Part shown: in pieces, positions 17,383 to 24,545 of the stretch
Position numbering within the stretch: the first letter of the stretch is position 1
How the letters are laid out: each line of letters opens with the position of its first letter
NCBI GenBank assembly: GCA_002007745.1
Contig: CP019882.1
Span: forward strand, 1,922,001-1,986,000
Direction: 5' to 3'
Origin: Mycolicibacterium litorale
GTDB taxonomy: Bacteria; Actinomycetota; Actinomycetes; Mycobacteriales; Mycobacteriaceae
DNA length: 64,000 nucleotides
Position numbers and translations under genes: made by a program
Notes under the pieces: model-generated
The model's database searches: none
Seen by the model: only the letters and a program-made list of their open reading frames with translations
Told to the model about the DNA's origin: nothing

Positions 17383-17921
17383 CGCGAAAACACATCCACC
17401 TGGACAGGGTGGCTTCGGCATGGTTGATCCGCCGATTCGTCGATCGCGAAGCCCATTTCGCCTTTCTCGACCAGGACGAAGAAGGGCCCCCGGACTCGGT
17501 GCCGTTCGCATTGCCCGGGGCAGAGATCGGGCCACATGACGATCGTGGCAGCACATTCCGGAAAATCCTCGACGGCTATTCGCTGGGTGCGAGAGAGCTT
17601 GCGCGGATGGCCGATGTTGTCGAGGCCGCAATGGTGATCGCACAGGACAAAGAACTTCCGCCCATGGATATGGACTCACACCATTTCGCGGCGACTCTGG
17701 TGGCCTTCTCCGAAGCGATGCTGGTGCTGCGACCCGACGACCACGAGAACCTCCGCGCTTCGTCCATCTACTACGACGCGTTGTACCAAATGCTCTGGGC
17801 AACAAGCGGGTCCGCTCCGGTGGTGGCGTCCGGTGGCATTGTCACCCGAGTCCTCACCTATCGTGCGGCCGTTGACTGGGCGGTCGCGTTGCCCATGTGG
17901 ACGGATGAGCCGCGATCATGA
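17370..17921 (+). CDS. ChrB C-terminal-domain protein inside the catabolic operon
   Basis: The 183-residue protein starts with a pattern (MLWVTRKHIHLDRVASAW...) typical of the 'chromate resistance' ChrB C-terminal domain. Several conserved acidic and His residues follow, including a DMDSHHF segment near residue 93 that could bind a metal. There is no signal peptide or membrane helix. ChrB domains are best known from chromate operons, but no ChrA transporter is present here. Its coupling to FAH and P450 genes suggests another role, perhaps redox or metal-dependent processing of a pathway intermediate. The function is unknown. Confidence 0.8.
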   Translation: MLWVTRKHIHLDRVASAWLIRRFVDREAHFAFLDQDEEGPPDSVPFALPGAEIGPHDDRGSTFRKILDGYSLGARELARMADVVEAAMVIAQDKELPPMDMDSHHFAATLVAFSEAMLVLRPDDHENLRASSIYYDALYQMLWATSGSAPVVASGGIVTRVLTYRAAVDWAVALPMWTDEPRS

Positions 17922-17940
17922 CGAGTCCTCGGAGGAAGCT

Positions 17941-19194
17941 GTGAGTGCCGATGTCGTGGATACCGCACGTGAGGCCGATCGGATCATCACGGACATCGTG
18001 ATCGGTGGCGTCGCCGACCCCTTTCCGTTGTATGAGTCGTTGCGCGAGCTGGGTGAAGGCGTGCACTGGTCGACGGTGATGAACGGGTGGGTAGTGACTC
18101 GTTACGCCGATGTCTTGGCCACCTGTTCGAGGCCCGAGACCTTTGGTAGCGACTACTTCTTCGACGGACCCGCCGGACTTTATGACCCGACGATCGCCGA
18201 ACACCGACGGTATGCCGAAGTCAGTTCGCAGAACTTCATGGTCACCGATCCACCTCGTCACACCAAGTTGCGATCTCTGTTTCGCAACTCCTTCACGCCC
18301 CGGTCGATCCGCTCGTGGCGTGCCTACGTTGAGGCCATCACCGATCGATTGCTCGATGCTTATGTCCCGGGCGATCGCGTCGACCTGATGCCCGAGCTTG
18401 CGGCCACTGTTCCGGTAGCGGTGATTTCGCGCATTCTCGGCATTCCCGACGACGATCTCCCACAGTTCCGGGCTTGGACCGACGCTTACGTCGACACCTT
18501 CAACCCCCACACCCAGGGCGACTACCGCGACCAGTGCATCCGCACCACCGTCGCCTTGTTCGACTACCTGCAGGACCTTATCGAACGCAAACGAGTCGAG
18601 CCTGGCGATGACCTGATGACCGTGATCGCCACAACCCCCACCATCGACGGTGAGATTCTCGACCCCGCCATCGCGGCGGCCCAGGCTGCGCTGTTGCTGG
18701 TCGCCGGCAACGAGACCACCACCAATCTAATCGGAAACACGGTCGCGTTACTGATCGGCCACCCAGCGGCCAAGCAGCGCCTCTGCGAGCGTCCTGAACT
18801 TATTCCCAACGCGATCGAAGAGTCGCTGCGCTGCGACCCCCCGTTTCACTTCGATCAGCGAAAAGCGCTGCACAACACAATAATCGGTAACCAGCAGGTC
18901 AATAGTGGACAACTCATATTTCAATTGATCGCCGCCGCCAACCGGGATCCCCGCCACTTCGAGCACCCGGGGCAGTTCGACGTCGAGCGCCCCACCGCCG
19001 GCAACCGCCACCTCGCCTTCAGTCACGGTATCCATTTCTGTCTTGGGGCCCCCTTGGCGCGAATGGAGGGACAGATCGTGATTGAGAAGCTCCTGCAACG
19101 GTTTCCGAACATCACCTTCGGTGACAAACCCCCAACCCGCAAAGCCGACGCCGTCGTTGCCCGCGGCTGGCACCAGCTGCCTGTCGCCTTATAG
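17941..19194 (+). CDS. Cytochrome P450 (last gene of catabolic operon)
   Basis: The 417-residue heme monooxygenase has the I-helix motif AGNETTT (about 254-260), the ExxR motif EESLR (about 293) and the heme loop FSHGIHFCLGAP with the axial Cys at 367. No fused reductase is present, so it needs external ferredoxin and reductase. A GTG at 17941 is chosen because GGAGG (17931-17935) sits five bases before it and the length then fits bacterial P450s; an in-frame ATG at 17905 overlaps the ChrB gene. It may hydroxylate the substrate early in the pathway. The operon ends here and an IS element begins 188 bases later. Confidence 0.9.
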   Translation: MSADVVDTAREADRIITDIVIGGVADPFPLYESLRELGEGVHWSTVMNGWVVTRYADVLATCSRPETFGSDYFFDGPAGLYDPTIAEHRRYAEVSSQNFMVTDPPRHTKLRSLFRNSFTPRSIRSWRAYVEAITDRLLDAYVPGDRVDLMPELAATVPVAVISRILGIPDDDLPQFRAWTDAYVDTFNPHTQGDYRDQCIRTTVALFDYLQDLIERKRVEPGDDLMTVIATTPTIDGEILDPAIAAAQAALLLVAGNETTTNLIGNTVALLIGHPAAKQRLCERPELIPNAIEESLRCDPPFHFDQRKALHNTIIGNQQVNSGQLIFQLIAAANRDPRHFEHPGQFDVERPTAGNRHLAFSHGIHFCLGAPLARMEGQIVIEKLLQRFPNITFGDKPPTRKADAVVARGWHQLPVAL

Positions 19195-19376
19195 TCGAAG
19201 GCCCGGGGTACTTCCACCGTTCTTTCCCCGCCGCCTGTTGCGCCTTCTGGTGTATGGGGACTGTCCCGAGTTGAGTTGACACGCTGCCGCCAGACTGGAC
19301 GCGGCGCTGCGCACGAGGCGCACCGCTGACGGGGCCGTCATGGCTCGCCAATCCACGGTCCTGCTGAGCGGAGCGC

Positions 19377-19382
19377 TCTAGC
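19377..19382. repeat. Left 6-bp target duplication of IS481-type element 1 (TCTAGC)
   Basis: TCTAGC occurs immediately before the left end and again at 20469-20474 immediately after the right end. It matches the NCTAGN target type reported for IS481-family elements. An exact direct repeat implies a simple, fairly recent insertion. Confidence 0.85.
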
Positions 19383-20468
19383 TGTACTGACCATGGACGT
19401 TGGTGACGGCGTGGCGTGGTGACATGACGAAGACCTCCGAGTGAAGTGCGAGCTGTCTAGGAACGCCACTCACTCCGGAGGTCTTCGTGGTCCACCGTAA
19501 TGCTCCGCTGTCTGAAACTGGCCGTCTGCGGCTGGCTCGTTGTGTCGTTGATGAGGGTTGGCCGCTGCGACGTGCTGCTGAACGGTTCCAGGTCTCGGCC
19601 ACCACTGCCCGTCGCTGGGCTGGTCGTTACCGCGAGGAGGGGCACGTCGGGATGGTTGATCGCAGCTCGCGTCCGCATCGCAGTCCGAACCGCACGCCGA
19701 CTCGGACCGAGCGGCGAATCATCAAGGTACGTGTGCTGCGCCGCTGGGGGCCGGCGCGGATCGCCTACCTGTTGGGCCTGAATGTCTCGACCGTGCATAA
19801 CGTGCTCACCCGCTACGGGCTGGCCCGATTGCGCTGGCTGGACCGAGCGACCGGCCAGGTCGTGCGGCGGATGGAATCAGCCCAATGCGGTGATCTTGTT
19901 CATGTCGACGTCAAGAAATTGGGCAAGATCCCCACCGGGGGCGGCTGGCGCATGCTCGGACGCACGATCGGCAACCGCAACGCCCAAGCCGGTAGGAATC
20001 CCGGACAACACCGAAACCGCCGCCTGCTGCGCGGGTATCACTTCGTGCATACCGCTGTGGATGCCTACTCGCGGCTGGCTTACTCCGAACTCTTGGCTGA
20101 CGAACGAAAAGAGACCGCTGCAGCGTTTTGGCTACGCGCCAACACGTGGTTCAACGAATGTGGCTTTAGTGTTCGAAAGGTATTGACTGACAACGGGTCC
20201 TGCTACCGCTCGCACATCTTCCGTGACGCCCTTGGCGACATCGAGCACCGCTACACACGCCCGTACCGGCCACAAACCAACGGAAAAGTGGAGCGATTCC
20301 ATCGCACCCTGGCCGATGAATGGGCCTACGCCCGTCTCTACCGCAGCGACGCCGAACGCTGCGAGGAATTCCCCCGCTGGCTCCACACCTACAATTACCA
20401 CCGCGGCCACACCGCACTCGGCGGCCAACCACCAGCCACCCGCGTACCTAACCTCTCAGGTCAGTACA
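19383..20468 (+). mobile_element. IS481-family insertion sequence 1 (1086 bp, complete)
   Basis: The ends are TGTACTGACC at 19383-19392 and its inverse GGTCAGTACA at 20459-20468. Inner similarity is weaker. The flanking direct repeat TCTAGC proves the boundaries. The element carries one intact transposase gene whose stop codon lies outside it, in the duplicated target. It sits just after the P450 operon and before a dead integrase fragment. Confidence 0.92.
19429..19486 (+). promoter_or_regulatory. Hairpin sequestering the transposase ribosome-binding site
   Basis: GAAGACCTCCGAGTGA (19429-19444) pairs with TCACTCCGGAGGTCTTC (19470-19486), 16 bp with one bulged C and a 25-base loop. The right arm contains the GGAGG site (19477-19481) and ends one base before the GTG start. 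Folding would hide the ribosome site, as seen in other IS elements that silence read-through mRNA. Confidence 0.7.
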
Positions 20469-20473
20469 TCTAG
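19487..20473 (+). CDS. IS481-family transposase
   Basis: The 328-residue DDE transposase has an N-terminal helix-turn-helix (about 20-60) and an integrase core. The acidic residues are visible in HVDVKK (near 142), LTDNGSCY (about 230) and GKVERFHRTL (near 270). The GTG start follows GGAGG by five bases. The last codons read through the right terminus and the TAG stop is formed by the target duplication (20471-20473). The frame is intact, so the element may be active. Confidence 0.92.
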   Translation: MVHRNAPLSETGRLRLARCVVDEGWPLRRAAERFQVSATTARRWAGRYREEGHVGMVDRSSRPHRSPNRTPTRTERRIIKVRVLRRWGPARIAYLLGLNVSTVHNVLTRYGLARLRWLDRATGQVVRRMESAQCGDLVHVDVKKLGKIPTGGGWRMLGRTIGNRNAQAGRNPGQHRNRRLLRGYHFVHTAVDAYSRLAYSELLADERKETAAAFWLRANTWFNECGFSVRKVLTDNGSCYRSHIFRDALGDIEHRYTRPYRPQTNGKVERFHRTLADEWAYARLYRSDAERCEEFPRWLHTYNYHRGHTALGGQPPATRVPNLSGQYI

Positions 20474-20589
20474 CTCGCCATACTCAACAAACGTGCAGGG
20501 CACCAACCCCCGGTAGGTGACGTCCAACCGATTAAGTCCAAGGAACAGCCCAGGGGCGCCCAGGCGCCGGACCCTGCCCTACCTCACGC

Positions 20590-20887
20590 AGCAGTCGGTC
20601 ATCTTTCCGTCCACGAGCGGGACCACTGCGTGACCCCGACAACGTCGCCGGGCAGTGGCGCAATCCACGACTCATTGGGTGTCTCCGACGTCAGCTCGTA
20701 CAACTTCCGCAAGACGGTGGCGAGGCTCATCGACGAAGCCGGACAGTCCGCGCGCATCGGCGCCGACCACCTCGGGCACGCCACAGTGTCGACGGCCCAG
20801 GACCGGTATATGAGCCGCGGCCGGGTTCGCAACCAGGTGGCGGATCTGCTCGCCGAGGTCGTTAAGGGCAACTCAGGTCCGCTATAA
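20590..20887 (+). pseudogene. Remnant of a tyrosine-recombinase integrase (C-terminal part, frameshifted)
   Basis: The C-terminal catalytic region of a mycobacterial phage or island integrase is recognisable only by switching frames. One frame gives VIFPSTSGTT (from about 20598), a second gives LRDPDNVAGQWRN (from about 20627), and the third gives a run from about 20670 to the stop including SYNFRKTVARLIDEAG and HLGHATVSTAQDRY. The last part keeps the box II Arg and the nucleophile Tyr, but the usual HxxR His is replaced. At least two frameshifts and loss of the N-terminal half make it dead. Its position between two IS elements and beside a tRNA gene fits an old integration site. Confidence 0.8.
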
Positions 20888-20961
20888 ACGCCGAACAAAC
20901 GCCGACTGACCTTATGCAGCACGGCTAAATACCACCTCTGACCAGCGCCCCGGCAGTGTGG

Positions 20962-22250
20962 TGTTTCAGGACATCGGAATAGGGTGTCTCAAGTCATCGG
21001 AATAGGTGGTGGGCCAGTTTCGGCTGGTGTCGAAGGCTCGTCTGGTCATCACCGCGGTGCTCGTCGAGGGCCGCTCGCAGTCGCAGGTCGCCCGCGATTA
21101 CGGGGTCTCGCAGGGCTGGATCTCCCGGCTCATCGCCCGCTACACCGTCGAGGGCGAGGCAGCGTTCGAACCCCGCTCCCGGCGGCCCCACACCAGCCCC
21201 ACCCGACTACCACAGACCACCATCGACCTGATCATCGAGCTGCGCCGCACACTGGCCAGCAAAGGTCTCGACAACGGTCCTCACACCATCGCCTGGCACC
21301 TCGAACATCACCACCGCCTCATCGTGTCGGCGGCATCGATCAGCCGACATCTGCACGCCGCCGGCCTGGTCGAACCCAGCCCACACAAACGACCCAAAAC
21401 CTCCTACATCCGCTTCGCCGCCGAACAACCCAACCAACGCTGGCAAGCCGACTTCACCCACTGGCGGCTGCCCGACCGCACCCACGTGGAAATCCTGTGC
21501 TGGCTCGACGACCACTCCCGCTACGCCATCTCCGTGACCGCACACCAGCGCGTCACCGCAGCCATCGTCCTAACAGAGTTCCGCAAAGCCGTTGACCACC
21601 ATGGCATCCCATACTCAACCCTGACCGACAACGGCATGGTCTTCACCACTCGCCTCGCCGGCGGAAAAGGCGGACGCAATGCCTTCGAGGCCGAACTACA
21701 CCGCCTCGGCGTCCACCAAATCAACTCCACCCCCAACCACCCCACCACCTGCGGGAAAGTCGAACGCTTCCACCAAACCCTCAAACGCTGGCTCACCAAC
21801 CAGCCCCGCGCCGCCACACTCGCCGCTCTCAACACCCAACTCGAAGCCTTCACCGACGAATACAACCACCACCGACCACACCGATCCCTGCCGCACCGAG
21901 CCACCCCCGCCACCATCTACACCAGCCGACCCAAAGCCGACCCAGCAACCCGCCTCGACACCCACAACCGAGTGCGCACCGACCGCGTCGACCAAGCCGG
22001 AACCGTCACCCTGCGCGTCAACGGACGCCTGCACCACATCGGCATCGGCCGCCACCACCACCGAACCCGCGTCTTAATCCTGGCCCAGGACCACCACATC
22101 ACCGTCATCAACGCCGCCACCGGAGAAGTACTCCGCGACTTCACCCTCAACCCCACCAGGGACTACCAACCCACCGGAGCCCCCAAAGGCCCCAAACGGA
22201 AAAAGCCCCGACCCTAAGCAGGGCCGGGACTATTCCGATGTCTTGCAACA
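20962..22250 (+). mobile_element. IS481-family insertion sequence 2 (about 1289 bp)
   Basis: The left end TGTTTCAGGACATCGGAATAG (20962-20982) matches the inverse of the right end, which reads TGTTGCAAGACATCGG from 22250 inwards. Similarity extends a few bases further out on both sides (GTGTG before each end), so the true tips could be at 20954 and 22258. No direct target repeat is visible. A second copy of CATCGGAATAGG lies inside the left end at 20995-21006. The right end lies 0-8 bases from the 3' end of the tRNA-Arg gene. Confidence 0.8.
21006..22217 (+). CDS. IS481-family transposase (403 aa)
   Basis: This DDE transposase has an N-terminal helix-turn-helix (about 14-55: GRSQSQVARDYGVSQGW), an integrase core with WQADFTHW (about 145), LTDNGMVF (about 208) and GKVERFHQTLK (about 252), and a C-terminal extension with a beta-rich domain. 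The GTG start lies inside the subterminal repeat. The frame is intact. A GC-rich inverted repeat around the stop (about 22205-22229, CCCGACCC against GGGCCGGG with one mismatch) may act as terminator. It differs in length and sequence from the transposase at 19487, so it is a separate IS481 subgroup. Confidence 0.9.
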   Translation: MVGQFRLVSKARLVITAVLVEGRSQSQVARDYGVSQGWISRLIARYTVEGEAAFEPRSRRPHTSPTRLPQTTIDLIIELRRTLASKGLDNGPHTIAWHLEHHHRLIVSAASISRHLHAAGLVEPSPHKRPKTSYIRFAAEQPNQRWQADFTHWRLPDRTHVEILCWLDDHSRYAISVTAHQRVTAAIVLTEFRKAVDHHGIPYSTLTDNGMVFTTRLAGGKGGRNAFEAELHRLGVHQINSTPNHPTTCGKVERFHQTLKRWLTNQPRAATLAALNTQLEAFTDEYNHHRPHRSLPHRATPATIYTSRPKADPATRLDTHNRVRTDRVDQAGTVTLRVNGRLHHIGIGRHHHRTRVLILAQDHHITVINAATGEVLRDFTLNPTRDYQPTGAPKGPKRKKPRP

Positions 22251-22258
22251 TCACACAG

Positions 22259-22332
22259 CGCCCCCGGCAGGAATCGAACCTGCGACCTAGGGATTAGAAG
22301 GCCCTTGCTCTATCCAACTGAGCTACGGAGGC
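22259..22332 (-). tRNA. tRNA-Arg (anticodon UCU)
   Basis: On the minus strand the gene runs from G at 22332 to the discriminator G at 22259 (74 nt). The acceptor stem GCCTCCG pairs with CGGGGGC (one T-G pair), the D arm is GCTC/GAGC, the anticodon loop is CTTCTAA with TCT as anticodon, and the T arm GCAGG-TTCGATT-CCTGC is standard. The pair next to the anticodon loop is a C-T mismatch. CCA is not encoded. The 3' end faces the IS and integrase remnant, the usual orientation for an island attachment site. Confidence 0.93.
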
Positions 22333-22419
22333 AGCGCGTCGCACAGTTTAGCCCGCAGGGTTTGCCGGGCGGGCACGGCGGGAGTTCAAATCATGCTGAG
22401 CCCAGGGCCGCCTCGTGGC

Positions 22420-22806
22420 TCAGTCCAGATCGAATCGGGCGGATAGGCTGTCCAGGAGTCGCTGAACTTCTTTGATCTTCTCGCGCAGCCGCAGCACGGG
22501 CTCAGGTGTTCGTGGGCTGCCCCAGCCGGCGTCGCGGCGGCCGGTCCAGCGATCCTGGGCGATCCCCATCAAGTCTTCGAGGTCGGCGATTTCACCCCGC
22601 ATCAGCTCGGCGAACACCCTGGCCTGAGCCACGTCGTTGGGGTGGAACGACCCGGTGCCGCGCGGCGACGACACTGCGCGCGTCGTCCACCCAGCTACCG
22701 GGCTCGGGCTCGGATCCTCGAGAAGCACCCACAAATAGTCAGGGCACGTGCTGGAGGTTTTCTGTGAATGCGGTTGCCGGATGCTGTCACGCCACCTGTT
22801 GTTCAC
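22420..22806 (-). CDS. Small hypothetical protein with C-terminal helical/coiled-coil region
   Basis: A 128-residue frame not matched to a known family. The C-terminal 70 residues are strongly helical with charged heptads (VLRLREKIKEVQRLLDSL near residues 103-120), and the middle holds acidic helix DVAQARVFAELMRGEIADL. The first 40 residues are less protein-like, so the true start may be inside. It is divergent from lipQ and next to the tRNA gene. GC-rich third positions support coding. The function is unknown. Confidence 0.55.
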   Translation of the reverse strand: MNNRWRDSIRQPHSQKTSSTCPDYLWVLLEDPSPSPVAGWTTRAVSSPRGTGSFHPNDVAQARVFAELMRGEIADLEDLMGIAQDRWTGRRDAGWGSPRTPEPVLRLREKIKEVQRLLDSLSARFDLD

Positions 22807-22988
22807 TTTGCTGAGAAAGTCGGCAAAACCCCGAGCTACCTAGCTTGTGTCGACATTTGGCATGGCCCTGGCCTGCGTCTATGTGGTTCGGGCCGGTTGA
22901 CACCAGTGAAATGACCTTGTCTTCGACGGTCTTTGGGCTATTGTGTGACGGTCGGCACACGCCAGCTCTGCGCACCGCCACCCGTGTC

Positions 22989-24242
22989 ATGGCAAACGCG
23001 TTAGGTCGGCTAAGGACGAGGGAGTCTGAGAAGCGCATGAGCAGTCCGATCGACCAGGTGACCGCGCGGTGTGCCCGGGCGTATCACACCGGTTCATTGT
23101 TGTTGCGCGGGTCGCCTGCCGCGGCAGGCTGGCTGCTGGGCTGGTTGTCTGCGGAGTTCGCCCCGCACGTGCTCACCGGGCACGCGCTGTCGGTGGTGCC
23201 CTCCCCGCTGGAGAAGGTCGCCTCGACGCTGGCCGTTCAGCGCGCTGACACCGTGCTCGACACCGCCCTGCTGGAGACGTTCGGCAAGGATTACACCAAG
23301 GCGGTGCATCACCCGCTCGCGCCGTACACCGCCCGCCGGCCCAATCTTGCCGCCGTCGTCGAGGCCATGCGCCACCGGCGCCGGTACTCGGCGACCACCA
23401 CCAACATCTCCTACGGCCCTGGCGGGCGCAGCCACCTGCTCGACATCTGGCGTCGTCCGGACCTTCCGGAGGGCGGCCGCGCGCCGGTGCTCATCCAGGT
23501 TCCCGGCGGCGGATGGTCGGTCAACGACAAAAGAGGCCAGGCCTACCCGCTGATGAGCAGGATGACCGAGCTCGGCTGGATCTGCGTGGCGATCAACTAC
23601 AGCCGAAGCCCGCGCAGCGCCTGGCCCGCCCACATCGTCGACGTCAAGCGCGCCATCGCCTGGGTTCGCGAGAACATCGCCCAGTACGGCGGCGACCCGG
23701 ACTTCATCGCCATCACCGGCGGCTCGGCCGGTGGGCATCTGTGTTCACTGGCCGCATTGAGCTCGAATGACCCGCAGCTGCAGCCTGGCTTCGAGGACGC
23801 CGACACCAGCGTCCAGGCCGCCGCACCGTTCTACGGCGTCTACGACCTGACCAACGTCGACAACATGCACGGCCTGATGATGCCGCTGCTCGAACACGTC
23901 GTCATGCAGCGCCGGCTGGCCGAGGACCCGCAGCTGTACCGGGACGCCTCGCCGATGTTCCGCGCTCACCGTGACGCGCCGCCGTTCTTCGTCCTGCACG
24001 GCGAGAACGACGCGGTCATCCCGAGCTCGCAGGCGCGGACCTTCGCCGCGGCGCTGCGGGCCGCCGGCGCGCGCACAGTGTCCTACGCCGAGTTGCCCAA
24101 CGCCCACCACGCCTTCGACACCGTTGCCACGCTGCGCTGTCAGCTGGCCGCCGAGGCGGTCGCCGCGTTCCTCGGCATCACCTACGGCCGGCACGTCTCC
24201 GCTCGCAAGCGGAGCCGGCGGGCGGTCAGCTCCGCGAGCTGA
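22989..24242 (+). CDS. lipQ: Carboxylesterase/lipase, LipQ-like (hormone-sensitive-lipase type)
   Basis: The 417-residue alpha/beta-hydrolase matches LipQ of M. tuberculosis in size and position upstream of the WS/DGAT gene. It has the oxyanion motif PGGGW (variant of HGGG, near residue 173), the nucleophile motif GGSAGG (near 248), Asp in GENDAV (near 340) and His in NAHHAFD (near 373). It probably hydrolyses short to medium acyl esters at the membrane or inside the cell. An alternative start is ATG 23037 (401 residues), where the conserved part begins; the length of known LipQ favours 22989. Confidence 0.85.
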   Translation: MANALGRLRTRESEKRMSSPIDQVTARCARAYHTGSLLLRGSPAAAGWLLGWLSAEFAPHVLTGHALSVVPSPLEKVASTLAVQRADTVLDTALLETFGKDYTKAVHHPLAPYTARRPNLAAVVEAMRHRRRYSATTTNISYGPGGRSHLLDIWRRPDLPEGGRAPVLIQVPGGGWSVNDKRGQAYPLMSRMTELGWICVAINYSRSPRSAWPAHIVDVKRAIAWVRENIAQYGGDPDFIAITGGSAGGHLCSLAALSSNDPQLQPGFEDADTSVQAAAPFYGVYDLTNVDNMHGLMMPLLEHVVMQRRLAEDPQLYRDASPMFRAHRDAPPFFVLHGENDAVIPSSQARTFAAALRAAGARTVSYAELPNAHHAFDTVATLRCQLAAEAVAAFLGITYGRHVSARKRSRRAVSSAS

Positions 24243-24545
24243 CGCGCCGGGCAGCTACCCGACGGCAAAACGGTTGTCCCACTTGGCCTACCCGATGGTG
24301 GCCGCAGCGGCATCCGATCTATGACAAGCTGCGTTGTCAGAGTGGGGAGAAGCTGCGAACTCGGCATCGGAACGCCGATCGACGTGGCGTTGTGGCCGGC
24401 GCTGCTCGTGCTGCGGTCGCTGTGCGTGGCCTGAGGTCACAGACGACTCACAATCACCACCGCTAACGGCGCTGGCCGACTAGCGTGGTTGACGCGTTGA
24501 TGGATCCGCGAACAGGAGGGTGCTGGTGTCGATGAGGAGGGGTCG
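24243..24545 (+). promoter_or_regulatory. Leader region of the lipid operon; possible short leader peptide
   Basis: This 303-base gap separates lipQ from the WS/DGAT-like gene. No terminator or clear operator was seen. Near its end, AGGAGG (24514-24519) precedes GTG 24526, which opens a seven-codon frame (VSMRRGR) ending in a TGA that overlaps the next ATG (ATGA). The Arg codons in it are also the Shine-Dalgarno of the main gene, so the small frame may be incidental. Confidence 0.3.

Noticed and set aside
22791..22806. A GTGAACAACAGGTGGC stretch (minus strand) resembling one half of the regulon operator.
   Set aside because: Only the left half matches; the right half has three of five bases. 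It overlaps the start of a small gene in the core region.
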